A DNA stretch of 52,897 nucleotides, taken from NCBI GenBank assembly GCA_019637105.1, contig JAHBWF010000039.1:1-52897 (forward strand). Direction: 5' to 3'. Made by a program: the position numbers and the translations under genes. Shown here one piece after another: positions 27,303-35,063 of the stretch; position 1 is the first letter of the stretch; each line of letters starts with the position of its first letter. The notes beneath the pieces are model-generated. The model worked only from the letters and a program-made list of their open reading frames with translations, made no database searches and was not told the DNA's origin. This stretch comes from Labilithrix sp. (lineage in GTDB: Bacteria > Myxococcota_A > Polyangia > Polyangiales > Polyangiaceae).

Positions 27303-28520
27303 TCACTCCGCGTACATCTTGATGCCGGTCGCGGCGGCGAACGAGAGCCGGTGCGCCTCGTCCCACTCGGGGTGGCGCACCAGCACGTGCCCGTCCGACA
27401 GCAGCGTGTGCTTCCAGTTGCGCCGCAGCGTGCCGGGGCGGAGGAGCTTCTCCTCGACGACCCACTCTCCGGCCTCGCGCATCCACGCGCCGAGGCCCTC
27501 GATGCGGGTGATCTTGCCCTCGCCCCGCGCGCGCTTGAAGACGATGCCGACGTTGTACTTGCGCGGCGACTTCGCCTCGAACCTCCCGAAGCACGACACG
27601 CGCGCCCACTCGCGGAAGAGATCGATGTCGTTCGTGTAGTTCATCTGATCGACGATGTGCGCGCCGCCCGGACGGCAGCCGATCTCGCCGAACACGGCCT
27701 CGCCCTTCGGCGTGAGGTACCACTCCATGTGGGTGAAGCCGTCGCCCATCCCGAGCGCGCCGAGCACCTTGCGACCGAGCTCGATGCCGCCCTGGAGCTT
27801 CGCCTGCTGCATGTCCCGCACGGTGATGATGACCGGGCTCACCCACTCGAGCGTGCGCATCTCGAGCGGCTTGGGCAGGTACGCCGCGACGTTCTCGTAG
27901 GCGGGCACGCCGCCGACGCAGACCGTGTCGAACGTGAACTCCTCGCCGTCGACGTACTCCTCGCAGCTCGCCTCGGGGACGCCGCGCATCGCCTTGAGCA
28001 CCGTCTCGAGCTCGGCGTCGCTCGTCACCTTGTGGGTGTCGGCGCTGCCGGCCCCCGCGATCGGCTTCAGGATCAGCGGGTAGCCGATCTCCTCGGCGGC
28101 GGCGCGCGTCTCGGCCTCGGTCTTCACGCGGCGCGACTTCGGGACGCGGAGCCCGGCCGCGCGGACGCGCTCCTTCATGAGCTGCTTGTCGCGGAAGCCG
28201 GTGACGGCGTCGACCGACATCCCCGGCACGCCCCAGCGCTCGCGGAGGCGGGCGGCGAGGATGACGAGCGGCTCCCAGTTGGACAGCACGCGATCGATCG
28301 TCGTGCCGCGCAGCCAGGTCGAGACGCGCTCCATGACGTCGTTCTCGTCCATGATGCGCGGGACGCGGAGGTAGTCGTGGAGGTACGGCCGGACGCGCGC
28401 GGGCAGGGCCTCGAGCGGCGTGTCACCGACCCCGTACACCGTGGCGCCGACCTCGGCGAGGCCGCGGGTGTACTCGATCATCTCCGGCGGATAGGCGGGC
28501 GAAAGGAAGACGACTCGCAT
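27303..28520 (-). CDS. ATP-grasp ligase A (L-amino-acid-ligase-like)
   Basis: Encodes 405 residues. An N-terminal Rossmann-like domain (MRVVFLSPAYPPEMIEY) precedes an ATP-grasp fold: FRDKQLMKERVRAAGLRVP, GYPLILKPIAGAGSADTHKV (nucleotide Lys and Gly-rich loop), EEYVDGEEFTFDTVCVGG, GDGFTHMEWYLTPKG (metal-binding Glu) and FGEIGCRPGGAHI (second metal ligand and Arg). Family members join a carboxylate to an amine through an acyl-phosphate. It is a clear paralogue of the genes at 28657 and 31564, sharing RDKxxMK, THMEW and EI..RPxG motifs. It is divergent from ligase B across 136 bases. A TGGTAAACA element lies 21 bases before the ATG. Substrates are unknown. Confidence 0.9.
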   Translation of the reverse strand: MRVVFLSPAYPPEMIEYTRGLAEVGATVYGVGDTPLEALPARVRPYLHDYLRVPRIMDENDVMERVSTWLRGTTIDRVLSNWEPLVILAARLRERWGVPGMSVDAVTGFRDKQLMKERVRAAGLRVPKSRRVKTEAETRAAAEEIGYPLILKPIAGAGSADTHKVTSDAELETVLKAMRGVPEASCEEYVDGEEFTFDTVCVGGVPAYENVAAYLPKPLEMRTLEWVSPVIITVRDMQQAKLQGGIELGRKVLGALGMGDGFTHMEWYLTPKGEAVFGEIGCRPGGAHIVDQMNYTNDIDLFREWARVSCFGRFEAKSPRKYNVGIVFKRARGEGKITRIEGLGAWMREAGEWVVEEKLLRPGTLRRNWKHTLLSDGHVLVRHPEWDEAHRLSFAAATGIKMYAE

Positions 28521-28541
28521 CGGTGCGTCCTGGCGGTCGGG

Positions 28542-28550
28542 TGTTTACCA
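28542..28550 (-). promoter_or_regulatory. Candidate extended -10 element (TGGTAAACA) for ATP-grasp ligase A
   Basis: Copy of the recurring motif, here 21 bases before the ATG, in the divergent spacer shared with ligase B. Confidence 0.3.
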
Positions 28551-28656
28551 CACGGCACCCGTCCCCGACGGCCGAGTTCTTCGCCGGTCGTCCGGCGCCG
28601 CGGGCACGGGTCCGTTGACGCGCCCGCTGGCCTGAGGGCACGCTGGGCCGCCCTCC

Positions 28657-29877
28657 ATGCCCCGCAACGTCATCTTCGTAGCCCCGTTCCCCGTCGACAC
28701 CACCATGCGCTTCGTCCGGGCGGCGTCGAAGCTCGACGACGTGCGTCTGCTCGGCGTCTGCCACACGCCGCCGGAGGGAGAGGACGCCCGGCTCTACCAC
28801 GACGTCGTCCGGGTGACGAAGCCGCTCGATCTGGGGGACGTGCTCGACGGCGTCGAGGTGCTCCGCCGCCGCCACGGCCAGCCCTACCGGCTCATCGGCA
28901 TCCTCGAGCCGTTGATGGTGGAGCTCGCGGAGGCGCGCGCGCGCTTCGGCATCGACGGCACGCGGCCCGCGGTCGCCGACCTCTTCCGTGACAAGGCCCG
29001 GATGAAGGATGCGCTGCGCGCCGCGGGGCTGCCGGTGGCGCGTCACCGGCTCGTCAAGTCCGAGGCCGACGCCCGCGGCTTCGCCGAGGAGGTCGGCTTC
29101 CCGATGGTCCTCAAGCCGCCGGCGGGCATGGGCGCCAAGGCGACCTTCCGCGTGAGCTCTCTCGACGCGCTGCTCCGCGCGCTCCGGGGCATGCGCGTCG
29201 ACGCCGGGGCGCCGGTGCTGGCGGAGGAGATGCTCCGCGGCCGCGAGCACAGCTTCGAGACGATCACGATCGGCGGGAAGGCGAAGACGTGGTCGATCTC
29301 GGATTATCTGCCGAGCTGCCTCGAGGTCGTCGAGAACGCGTGGATCCAGTGGTCGAACGTCCTGCCCCGTGAGCTCGACGCGCCCGTCCACGACGCGGCC
29401 CGCGCGATGGGCTTCGCCGCGATCGAGGCGCTCGGGCTCGACAGCGGGATGACGCACATGGAGTGGTTCGAGAAGCCGGACGGCTCGCTCGCGATCGGCG
29501 AGATCGCGCAGCGCCCGCCCGGGGCGAACATCACCCGCATGACCGGCCTCGCGCACGACGTCGACCCCTACCGCGCCTGGGCGCGCGCCGTCGTCGACGG
29601 CGAGCTCGACGCTCCGTGGACGCGCAAGTACGCGGTGGGCTGCGCCTACCTGCGCGGGATGGGGCAGGGGCGGATCGTCCACGTGACCGGCGTCCACGAG
29701 ACGCACGAGGCCGTCGGCAAGTGGGTCGTGGAGGCGAAGCTCCCGACGCTCGGCGCGACGAAGGCCGACAGCTACGAGGGCGACGGCTACGTCATCGTTC
29801 GCCACGAGAGCACGGACGCGGTCCGCGCGATGATCAAGGAGATCATCGAGACGGTGAAGGTCCACTACGCCGAATGA
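28657..29877 (+). CDS. ATP-grasp ligase B (L-amino-acid-ligase-like)
   Basis: Encodes 406 residues and has the same architecture as ligase A: N-terminal MPRNVIFVAPFPVDTTMR, then FRDKARMKDALRAAGLPVAR, GFPMVLKPPAGMGAKATFRV, EEMLRGREHSFETITIGG, DSGMTHMEWFEKPDG and IGEIAQRPPGANI. The essential Lys, Glu and Arg positions of the ATP-grasp fold are in place, so it should be an active ATP-dependent carboxylate-amine ligase in the cytosol. The distinct loop residues (GMGAKA against GAGSAD in A and AAGASG in C) suggest a different substrate from its paralogues. It is divergent from A and convergent with glgA, so it is probably a single-gene transcript. Confidence 0.9.
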   Translation: MPRNVIFVAPFPVDTTMRFVRAASKLDDVRLLGVCHTPPEGEDARLYHDVVRVTKPLDLGDVLDGVEVLRRRHGQPYRLIGILEPLMVELAEARARFGIDGTRPAVADLFRDKARMKDALRAAGLPVARHRLVKSEADARGFAEEVGFPMVLKPPAGMGAKATFRVSSLDALLRALRGMRVDAGAPVLAEEMLRGREHSFETITIGGKAKTWSISDYLPSCLEVVENAWIQWSNVLPRELDAPVHDAARAMGFAAIEALGLDSGMTHMEWFEKPDGSLAIGEIAQRPPGANITRMTGLAHDVDPYRAWARAVVDGELDAPWTRKYAVGCAYLRGMGQGRIVHVTGVHETHEAVGKWVVEAKLPTLGATKADSYEGDGYVIVRHESTDAVRAMIKEIIETVKVHYAE

Positions 29878-29946
29878 CGCGGCGCCGGCGCGGCCTCCTG
29901 CGCGCCCCGCGTGGAGCCGGCCCGCGCGCGCCCCGCGCCGGAGCGC

Positions 29947-31422
29947 TCAGCGGCCCGGCGCGATCATCCGGTAGACCATCTCGTAGGCGTTCACCCGCTC
30001 GTCCCAGCCGAGGCGCGCGCGCATGCCGTTCCTCTGGAGCGCGCGCCAGCGCTCGCGGTCCTCGCCCTCGCCGGAGCCCCAGGTCGCGAGGGCGTGGGCG
30101 ACGCCGTAGCCGAGGCCGCTCTCGTCGAAGTGATCGAAGACGAAGCCGTTGCCGCTCCGCCGGCCGGCGTCGAACGGCGTGACGGTGTCGGCGAGGCCGC
30201 CGGTCCGGTGCACGATCGGCGGGGTGCCGTAGCGGAGGCTGTACATCTGGTTCAGCCCGCACGGCTCGTAGCGCGACGGCATGAGGAACATGTCCGACCC
30301 GGCCTCGATGAGGTGCGCGAGCGGCTCGCTGAAGCCGCGCTTGTAGGCGACCTGCTTCGGGAACTGGAAGGCGAGCGCCGAGAAGAACTTCTCGTACTGC
30401 GGCTCCCCCGTCCCGAGGACCACGAGCTGGACCTGCCGCTTGGCGAGGACGCGCGGGAGCACGCTCATGCAGAGGTCGAAGCCCTTCTGCCACGCGAGCC
30501 GCGAGACGACGCCCATGACCGGGACGCGCGGGTAGTAGCGGAGCCCGGCGCCCTCGAGCAGGGCCCGCTTGTTCACCTCCTTGCCCGCGAGGTCCTCCGC
30601 CGAGTACGGCTGCGGGATCCGCGCGTCGGTCTCGGGGCTCCACTCGCCCTCGTCGATGCCGTTGAGGATCCCGAAGAGGACCTCGCGGCGCTGGCGGAGG
30701 AACGCGTCGAGCCCGACCCCGTGCTCCGGGGTCTGCACCTCGCGCGCGTAGGTCGGGCTCACGGTGGTGATCGCGTTCGCGTAGAGGATGCCCGTGAGGA
30801 GGAAGTTGATCCGGCCCTCGCGCAGCTGGTCCTGGTGGAAATGATGCGCGGCGTCCGCGAGCCCCGCGTCGCCGAGGGCGTTCTTCCCGAAGGTGCCCTG
30901 GTGGCCGATGTTGTGGATCGTCAGGACCGTGCGGGTCCCCGCGAAGAGGCGGTCCCACGTGAACATCGTCCTGAGGAGGAGCGGGATGAGGCTCGTCTGC
31001 CAGTCGTTCGCGTGGACGATGTCCGGGCGGAACCCGAGGCGCTGGCAGACGACGAGCGAGGCCCACGAGAGGACCGCGAACCGGAGGTGCTCGTCGTGGT
31101 CCGACGTGTAGATCCCCGGCCGGTCGTAGAGGCCGGAGCACCGGACGAAGTAGACGGGGACCTTGGCGCCTCCGGGCACGCCCGGGAGATCGGCCGTGTG
31201 GACCGAGAAGACGATGCGCGTCCCGCCCAGGACGAGCACGGCCTCGCCGATGACCGTCTCGAAGGTCCGGTCCGGCGCCTTGACCCGCGCGTACATGGGC
31301 ATGACGATCCGCACGTCGTGCCCGCGCGCCGCGAGGGCGCGCGGCAGAGCCGCCGCTACGTCGCCGAGCCCCCCCGTCTTGGCGAACGGAGCCACCTCGG
31401 ATGAGACGAAGAGGACGTTCAC
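29947..31422 (-). CDS. glgA: Glycogen synthase (ADP-glucose type, GT5)
   Basis: Encodes 491 residues from a GTG at 31422, giving the canonical start VNVLFVSSEVAPFAKTGGLG with the KTGGL ADP-glucose motif. Further landmarks: FSVHTADLPGVPGGAKVPVY, IVHANDWQTSLIPLLLR, TIHNIGHQGTF, SRLAWQKGFDL, VVLGTGEPQYE and SRYEPCGLNQMYSLRYGTPP (the GT-B Glu region). It extends alpha-1,4-glucan from ADP-glucose. No other glycogen gene is in the window; it lies between two ATP-grasp genes and is divergent from ligase C. A TGCTAGGGT element lies 10 bases before the GTG. Confidence 0.96.
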   Translation of the reverse strand: MNVLFVSSEVAPFAKTGGLGDVAAALPRALAARGHDVRIVMPMYARVKAPDRTFETVIGEAVLVLGGTRIVFSVHTADLPGVPGGAKVPVYFVRCSGLYDRPGIYTSDHDEHLRFAVLSWASLVVCQRLGFRPDIVHANDWQTSLIPLLLRTMFTWDRLFAGTRTVLTIHNIGHQGTFGKNALGDAGLADAAHHFHQDQLREGRINFLLTGILYANAITTVSPTYAREVQTPEHGVGLDAFLRQRREVLFGILNGIDEGEWSPETDARIPQPYSAEDLAGKEVNKRALLEGAGLRYYPRVPVMGVVSRLAWQKGFDLCMSVLPRVLAKRQVQLVVLGTGEPQYEKFFSALAFQFPKQVAYKRGFSEPLAHLIEAGSDMFLMPSRYEPCGLNQMYSLRYGTPPIVHRTGGLADTVTPFDAGRRSGNGFVFDHFDESGLGYGVAHALATWGSGEGEDRERWRALQRNGMRARLGWDERVNAYEMVYRMIAPGR

Positions 31423-31432
31423 GAGGGCGCGC

Positions 31433-31441
31433 ACCCTAGCA
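31433..31441 (-). promoter_or_regulatory. Candidate extended -10 element (TGCTAGGGT) for glgA
   Basis: Fits TGnTAnnnT, 10 bases before the GTG. The divergent ligase C gene has a near-identical TGCTAGGTT followed by the same GCGCGCCC, so both promoters in this spacer share one design. Confidence 0.45.
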
Positions 31442-31524
31442 CCGGTCCGCGGCGAGCGGGGAGACGACGAGGCGGGCCGCGGACGACGAGGACGACCGCC
31501 GAGATGGAAACCGGCGAGGCGTCC

Positions 31525-31533
31525 TGCTAGGTT
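31525..31533 (+). promoter_or_regulatory. Candidate extended -10 element (TGCTAGGTT) for ATP-grasp ligase C
   Basis: Fits TGnTAnnnT, 30 bases before the GTG start. The element and the following bases match the glgA element on the other strand. Confidence 0.4.
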
Positions 31534-31563
31534 GCGCGCCCATTTCCACAAAGGCCGAGAGTC

Positions 31564-32790
31564 GTGGACGTCATCTTCGTCGAGCCGTCATTCCCCGCGA
31601 ACCAGCGCGAGTTCGCGCGCGCTCTTCACTCCGTCGGTGCCCGCGTCATCGGCATCGGCGAGCGGCCCAAGTCGTCCCTCGACGACGGCCTCCGCCACTG
31701 GCTGACCCACTACGAGGAGATCGGCAACGTCACCGACGAGGCCCAGCTCGAGAAGACGGTCCGCTGGCTGATGGCCCGGCCCGGCGTGAAGATCGAGCGG
31801 CTCGAGGCCGTGGTCGAGGCCCACGTCATGGCCGCCGCGCGGGTCCGCGAGCGCTGCGGGATCCCCGGCACGAGCGTCCGGACGGCGTTCCTCTGCCGCG
31901 ACAAGCCGGCCATGAAGGAGGCGCTCCGGGAGGCGGGCGTGCCCTGCGCGCAGTCGATCGGGAGCGCCGATCCGACCGAGATCAAGGCGTTCGCCGAGCA
32001 GGTCGGCTTCCCGCTCGTCGTGAAGCCGCGCGACGCCGCCGGCGCCTCGGGGACCTACCGGGCGAACGACCCCGGGGAGCTCCACGACGCGCTCGTCGCC
32101 TGCCACGTCGACAAGGGGCGGAGCGTCGCGGTCGAGGAGTTCATCGAGGGCCACGAGGGCTTCTACGACACCATCACCGTCGACGGTAAGGTCCTCCACG
32201 ACTTCGTCTCGCACTACTACCCGAACGTGCTCGAGGCGATGCGCACGCGCTGGATCTCGCCGCAGTTCATCGCGACCAACCGCGTCGACCAGCCGAGCTA
32301 CGACGAGATCAAGGCGATGGGCCAGAAGGTGATCTCCGCGCTCGGCGTCACGACGTCGGCGACCCACATGGAGTGGTTCTACGGCCCGAAGGGCCTGAAA
32401 TTCAGCGAGATCGGCTGCCGTCCGCCGGGCGTGCGCGCCTGGGACCTCTACGCGGCGTCGAACGAGTTCGACATCTACCGCGAGTGGGCGATGGCGATCG
32501 TACACGGCAAGGCGAGCCAGAGGCTCACGCGCCGCTTCGCCGCCGGCATCATCGCGCTCCGGCCCGACCGCGACGGGCACATCTCGCACTACGAGGGCAA
32601 GGACGAGATCTTCCGGCGCTTCGACGGGATGATCGTCGACAGCCATTTCCCGCCGCCGGGCACGCCCACGCAGGGCGTCGAGGCGGGCTACATGGCGAAC
32701 GCGTGGCTCCGCCTGAAGCACTATGACTACGACACGCTCCGATCGATGCTCGACACCGTCGGCCAGACGCTGAAGGTGCGCGCGTCATGA
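31564..32790 (+). CDS. ATP-grasp ligase C (L-amino-acid-ligase-like)
   Basis: Encodes 408 residues from a GTG at 31564. It is the third paralogue: MDVIFVEPSFPANQREFARA, CRDKPAMKEALREAGVPCAQ, GFPLVVKPRDAAGASGTYRA, EEFIEGHEGFYDTITVDG, TSATHMEWFYGPKG and FSEIGCRPPGVRAW. The ATP-grasp Lys, Glu and Arg positions are conserved. It heads a plus-strand run: an S51-like protein, an esterase and a fourth ATP-grasp protein follow with small gaps or overlaps. This suggests a shared pathway in which an amide is formed and then trimmed or released. A second ATG (32787) overlaps its stop but opens only a 24-residue out-of-frame reading. Confidence 0.9.
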   Translation: MDVIFVEPSFPANQREFARALHSVGARVIGIGERPKSSLDDGLRHWLTHYEEIGNVTDEAQLEKTVRWLMARPGVKIERLEAVVEAHVMAAARVRERCGIPGTSVRTAFLCRDKPAMKEALREAGVPCAQSIGSADPTEIKAFAEQVGFPLVVKPRDAAGASGTYRANDPGELHDALVACHVDKGRSVAVEEFIEGHEGFYDTITVDGKVLHDFVSHYYPNVLEAMRTRWISPQFIATNRVDQPSYDEIKAMGQKVISALGVTTSATHMEWFYGPKGLKFSEIGCRPPGVRAWDLYAASNEFDIYREWAMAIVHGKASQRLTRRFAAGIIALRPDRDGHISHYEGKDEIFRRFDGMIVDSHFPPPGTPTQGVEAGYMANAWLRLKHYDYDTLRSMLDTVGQTLKVRAS

Positions 32791-32857
32791 GCGCCTCGTC
32801 CGAAGCCCGGCCGTGGGGGCGGCCGACGTCTCGTCGCCCTACCCGGAGCCTCCGCAC

Positions 32858-33823
32858 GTGATCTCCGGCGATACGCGCGCCGTCGTCCTCCTCGGCGCGC
32901 AACGGTTCGACCCCTCGCTCGCCGACGCGGTCGCGGAGCTCGGCGTCGAGGGGAAGATCGCCGCGATCACCGCCGGCTGGCAGGAGCGCGAGGAAGAAGA
33001 CGACGACCTCCAGGAGCACCTCGGCGGCCGCACGGTGAACCTCCGCCTCCACGCGCGCGCGGAGGAGGTCTTCAAGAACGACCCCGACCTCCAGGCCGCG
33101 CACCGCGAGCGCCAGGCGATCCTCCGCCACCGCCAGGACTTCTACCGGATCCGCCTCGAGCACGCGCTCGACGCGCAGCACGTCATCGCCAACCGCGCCG
33201 CGCCGAAGGACATCCTCGACGACGAGGCGCGCGCCTCGATCCAGGCGATCCGCGACATCGACCGGAGCCACCTCGAGCGGTGCGTGCGCGACCACAAGGC
33301 GTTCGAGGAGCGCTGGCGCCCGCTCGAGCGCCCCGCGGTCGCCGACCAGATCGGCGAGATCGCCGAGATCGTGAAGGACTGCGAGGCGATCGCGATCGCG
33401 GGCGGCCACGTCGCGTCGCTGCTCAACCGCCTCAGGATGTTCGACATCGCCAAGCTCGCGGCGGGCAAGGTCGTGTTCGCCTGGTGCGGCGGCGCGATGG
33501 CGGTCAGCGAGCGGGTCGTCCTGTTCCACCACTCGCCGCCGCAGGGGCCCGGCGCCGCCGAGGTCCTCGACGAGGGGCTCGCGCTCGTCGGCGACGTCGT
33601 CTGCCTCCCGCAGCCCGAGTTCCGCCTCCGCCTGGACGATCGCGAGCGCATCCGCGTCATGGCGCGCCGCTTCGCGCCGGCGACCTGCCTCGCGCTGCCG
33701 GCGCGCTCGCGCGTGACCTGGCTGAAGCGGGGCCCCAAGGACCCGTCCGGCGTGCTCGCGCTGCGCGACGACGGCATGCACACGCGCTTCGAGGTCTCGG
33801 GCGGCGGAGGCATCGGCTCATGA
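32858..33823 (+). CDS. Cyanophycinase/peptidase S51-like protein with a Cys nucleophile
   Basis: Encodes 321 residues from a GTG at 32858 with GGAG 9 bases upstream; a GTG at 32813 would add 15 residues. It has a class-I-glutaminase-like core: TRAVVLLGAQRFDP, KIAAITAGWQERE, AIAIAGGHVASLLNRL and FAWCGGAMAVSERVVLF. In peptidase S51 enzymes the nucleophile motif is GTSAGA; here the aligned AWCGGA puts Cys210 in place of Ser. A long helical insert (about 55-150) is extra. Family members cut acidic or beta-linked peptides (cyanophycinase, peptidase E). A hydrolase or amidotransferase acting on the product of the neighbouring ligases is inferred. Its stop overlaps the esterase start (ATGA). Confidence 0.65.
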   Translation: MISGDTRAVVLLGAQRFDPSLADAVAELGVEGKIAAITAGWQEREEEDDDLQEHLGGRTVNLRLHARAEEVFKNDPDLQAAHRERQAILRHRQDFYRIRLEHALDAQHVIANRAAPKDILDDEARASIQAIRDIDRSHLERCVRDHKAFEERWRPLERPAVADQIGEIAEIVKDCEAIAIAGGHVASLLNRLRMFDIAKLAAGKVVFAWCGGAMAVSERVVLFHHSPPQGPGAAEVLDEGLALVGDVVCLPQPEFRLRLDDRERIRVMARRFAPATCLALPARSRVTWLKRGPKDPSGVLALRDDGMHTRFEVSGGGGIGS

Positions 33824-35001
33824 AGCGCTCGATGAGACCGAGCTCGGCGTCGATGCGCGCCGCGCCCAAGTCGGCGATCCAGCAGCTCATCGACTCCCGG
33901 CCGGACGCCGCCAAGGTCGACCGCTTCCTCGAGGGCCGCTCGATCCCCATCGTCGAGGGCCCGGCGGTCACGTTCGTCTGGCGCGGCGAGGCGAACGGCG
34001 TCAGCCTCCGCCACTGGATCTTCGGCCTCGAGTCGGGCAGCGCGCTCACGCGGATCCCCAACACCGACCTCTGGTATTTGACGCTCGACATCCCGCACGG
34101 CTCGCGCGTCGAGTACAAGTTCGAGATCCACCGCTCCGACCGGAGCGAGTGGATCGAGGACCCGCGCAACCCGAACCGCGCGCGCGACCCGTTCGGCGCG
34201 AACTCCGTCCTCCAGGGCGAGGGCTACGCGGTCCCGGACTGGGTGCGGCCCGACCCGACGTCGCGCCCGGGCCTGCTGGAGCCGTTCGGCTTCCACAGCA
34301 AGGCGTTCGGCGGGATGCGAAGCGGCCACATCTACCTGCCGGCGCGCTTCCGCAAGACGCGCCTCTACCCGCTCGTGGTCGTCCACGACGGCCGCGACTA
34401 CCTGAACTTCGCCGTGATGAAGACGGTGCTCGACAACCTGATCGAGCGCCTCGAGATCCCGGACATGATCGTCGCGTTCACCGACTCGCCCGACCGCATC
34501 CGCGAGTACCCGAACGACGAGCGTCACGCGCGCTTCCTCACGGAGGAGCTGCTCGCGGACCTCACGCACCGCCTGCCGATCATCGACCGCCCCCAGGCGC
34601 GCTGCCTGATGGGCGCGAGCTTCGGCGCCGTCGCGGCCTTCTCGACGGCGTACCGCTACCCGGGCGTGTGGGGGCGCTTGCTCCTCCAGTCCGGGTCCTT
34701 CGCCTTCACCGACATCGGCAAGACGAACCGCCGCGGCCCGCTCTTCGACAAGGTGGTCGAGTTCGTGAACCAGGTCCGCGCCAACCCGGTGCCGGTGAGC
34801 GAGCGCGTCTTCATGAGCTGCGGCGTCTACGAGTCGCTCATCTACGAGAACCGGTCGCTCGTCCCGCTGCTCGACTCCACGGGGATGCAGGTGAAGTTCG
34901 TCGAGGCGCGCGACGGTCACAACTGGGAAAACTGGCGGGATCGCCTGCGTGAAGGGCTGTCGTGGCTCTTCCCGGGCCCGCTGATGTTCATCTACGAGTA
35001 G
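33820..35001 (+). CDS. Esterase of the Fes/PF00756 type with an N-terminal E-set domain
   Basis: Encodes 393 residues from the ATG at 33820, which overlaps the previous stop by 4 bases. Residues 50-135 form a CBM48/E-set-like beta sandwich (VTFVWRGEANGVSLRHWI, WYLTLDIPHGSRVEYKFEIH). The alpha/beta-hydrolase domain follows: YPLVVVHDGRDYLN, MGASFGAVAAF (Ser267 in GxSxG) and DGHNWENWRD (His367). This is the layout of enterochelin esterase. No siderophore genes are adjacent, so the substrate is more likely an ester, thioester or amide linked to the locus product. There is no signal peptide; it should be cytosolic. Confidence 0.88.
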   Translation: MKRSMRPSSASMRAAPKSAIQQLIDSRPDAAKVDRFLEGRSIPIVEGPAVTFVWRGEANGVSLRHWIFGLESGSALTRIPNTDLWYLTLDIPHGSRVEYKFEIHRSDRSEWIEDPRNPNRARDPFGANSVLQGEGYAVPDWVRPDPTSRPGLLEPFGFHSKAFGGMRSGHIYLPARFRKTRLYPLVVVHDGRDYLNFAVMKTVLDNLIERLEIPDMIVAFTDSPDRIREYPNDERHARFLTEELLADLTHRLPIIDRPQARCLMGASFGAVAAFSTAYRYPGVWGRLLLQSGSFAFTDIGKTNRRGPLFDKVVEFVNQVRANPVPVSERVFMSCGVYESLIYENRSLVPLLDSTGMQVKFVEARDGHNWENWRDRLREGLSWLFPGPLMFIYE

Positions 35002-35063
35002 CGCGACGCGCTCGCGACGAGTACGAGCAACGCGACGAGACCGAGGAGTCGGGGAAGAGGAAC

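Noticed and set aside
28615-28620. TTGACG as a -35 box for ATP-grasp ligase B
   Set aside because: No -10-like sequence is found 16-18 bases downstream.
32787-32861. Short frame starting at the ATG overlapping the ligase C stop
   Set aside because: It encodes only 24 residues rich in Arg/Ser/Pro and is out of frame with the S51-like gene.
33820-35001. Siderophore (enterochelin) esterase assignment
   Set aside because: The domain layout fits, but no siderophore synthesis or uptake genes and no Fur box are adjacent; a role in the ligase locus is more likely.
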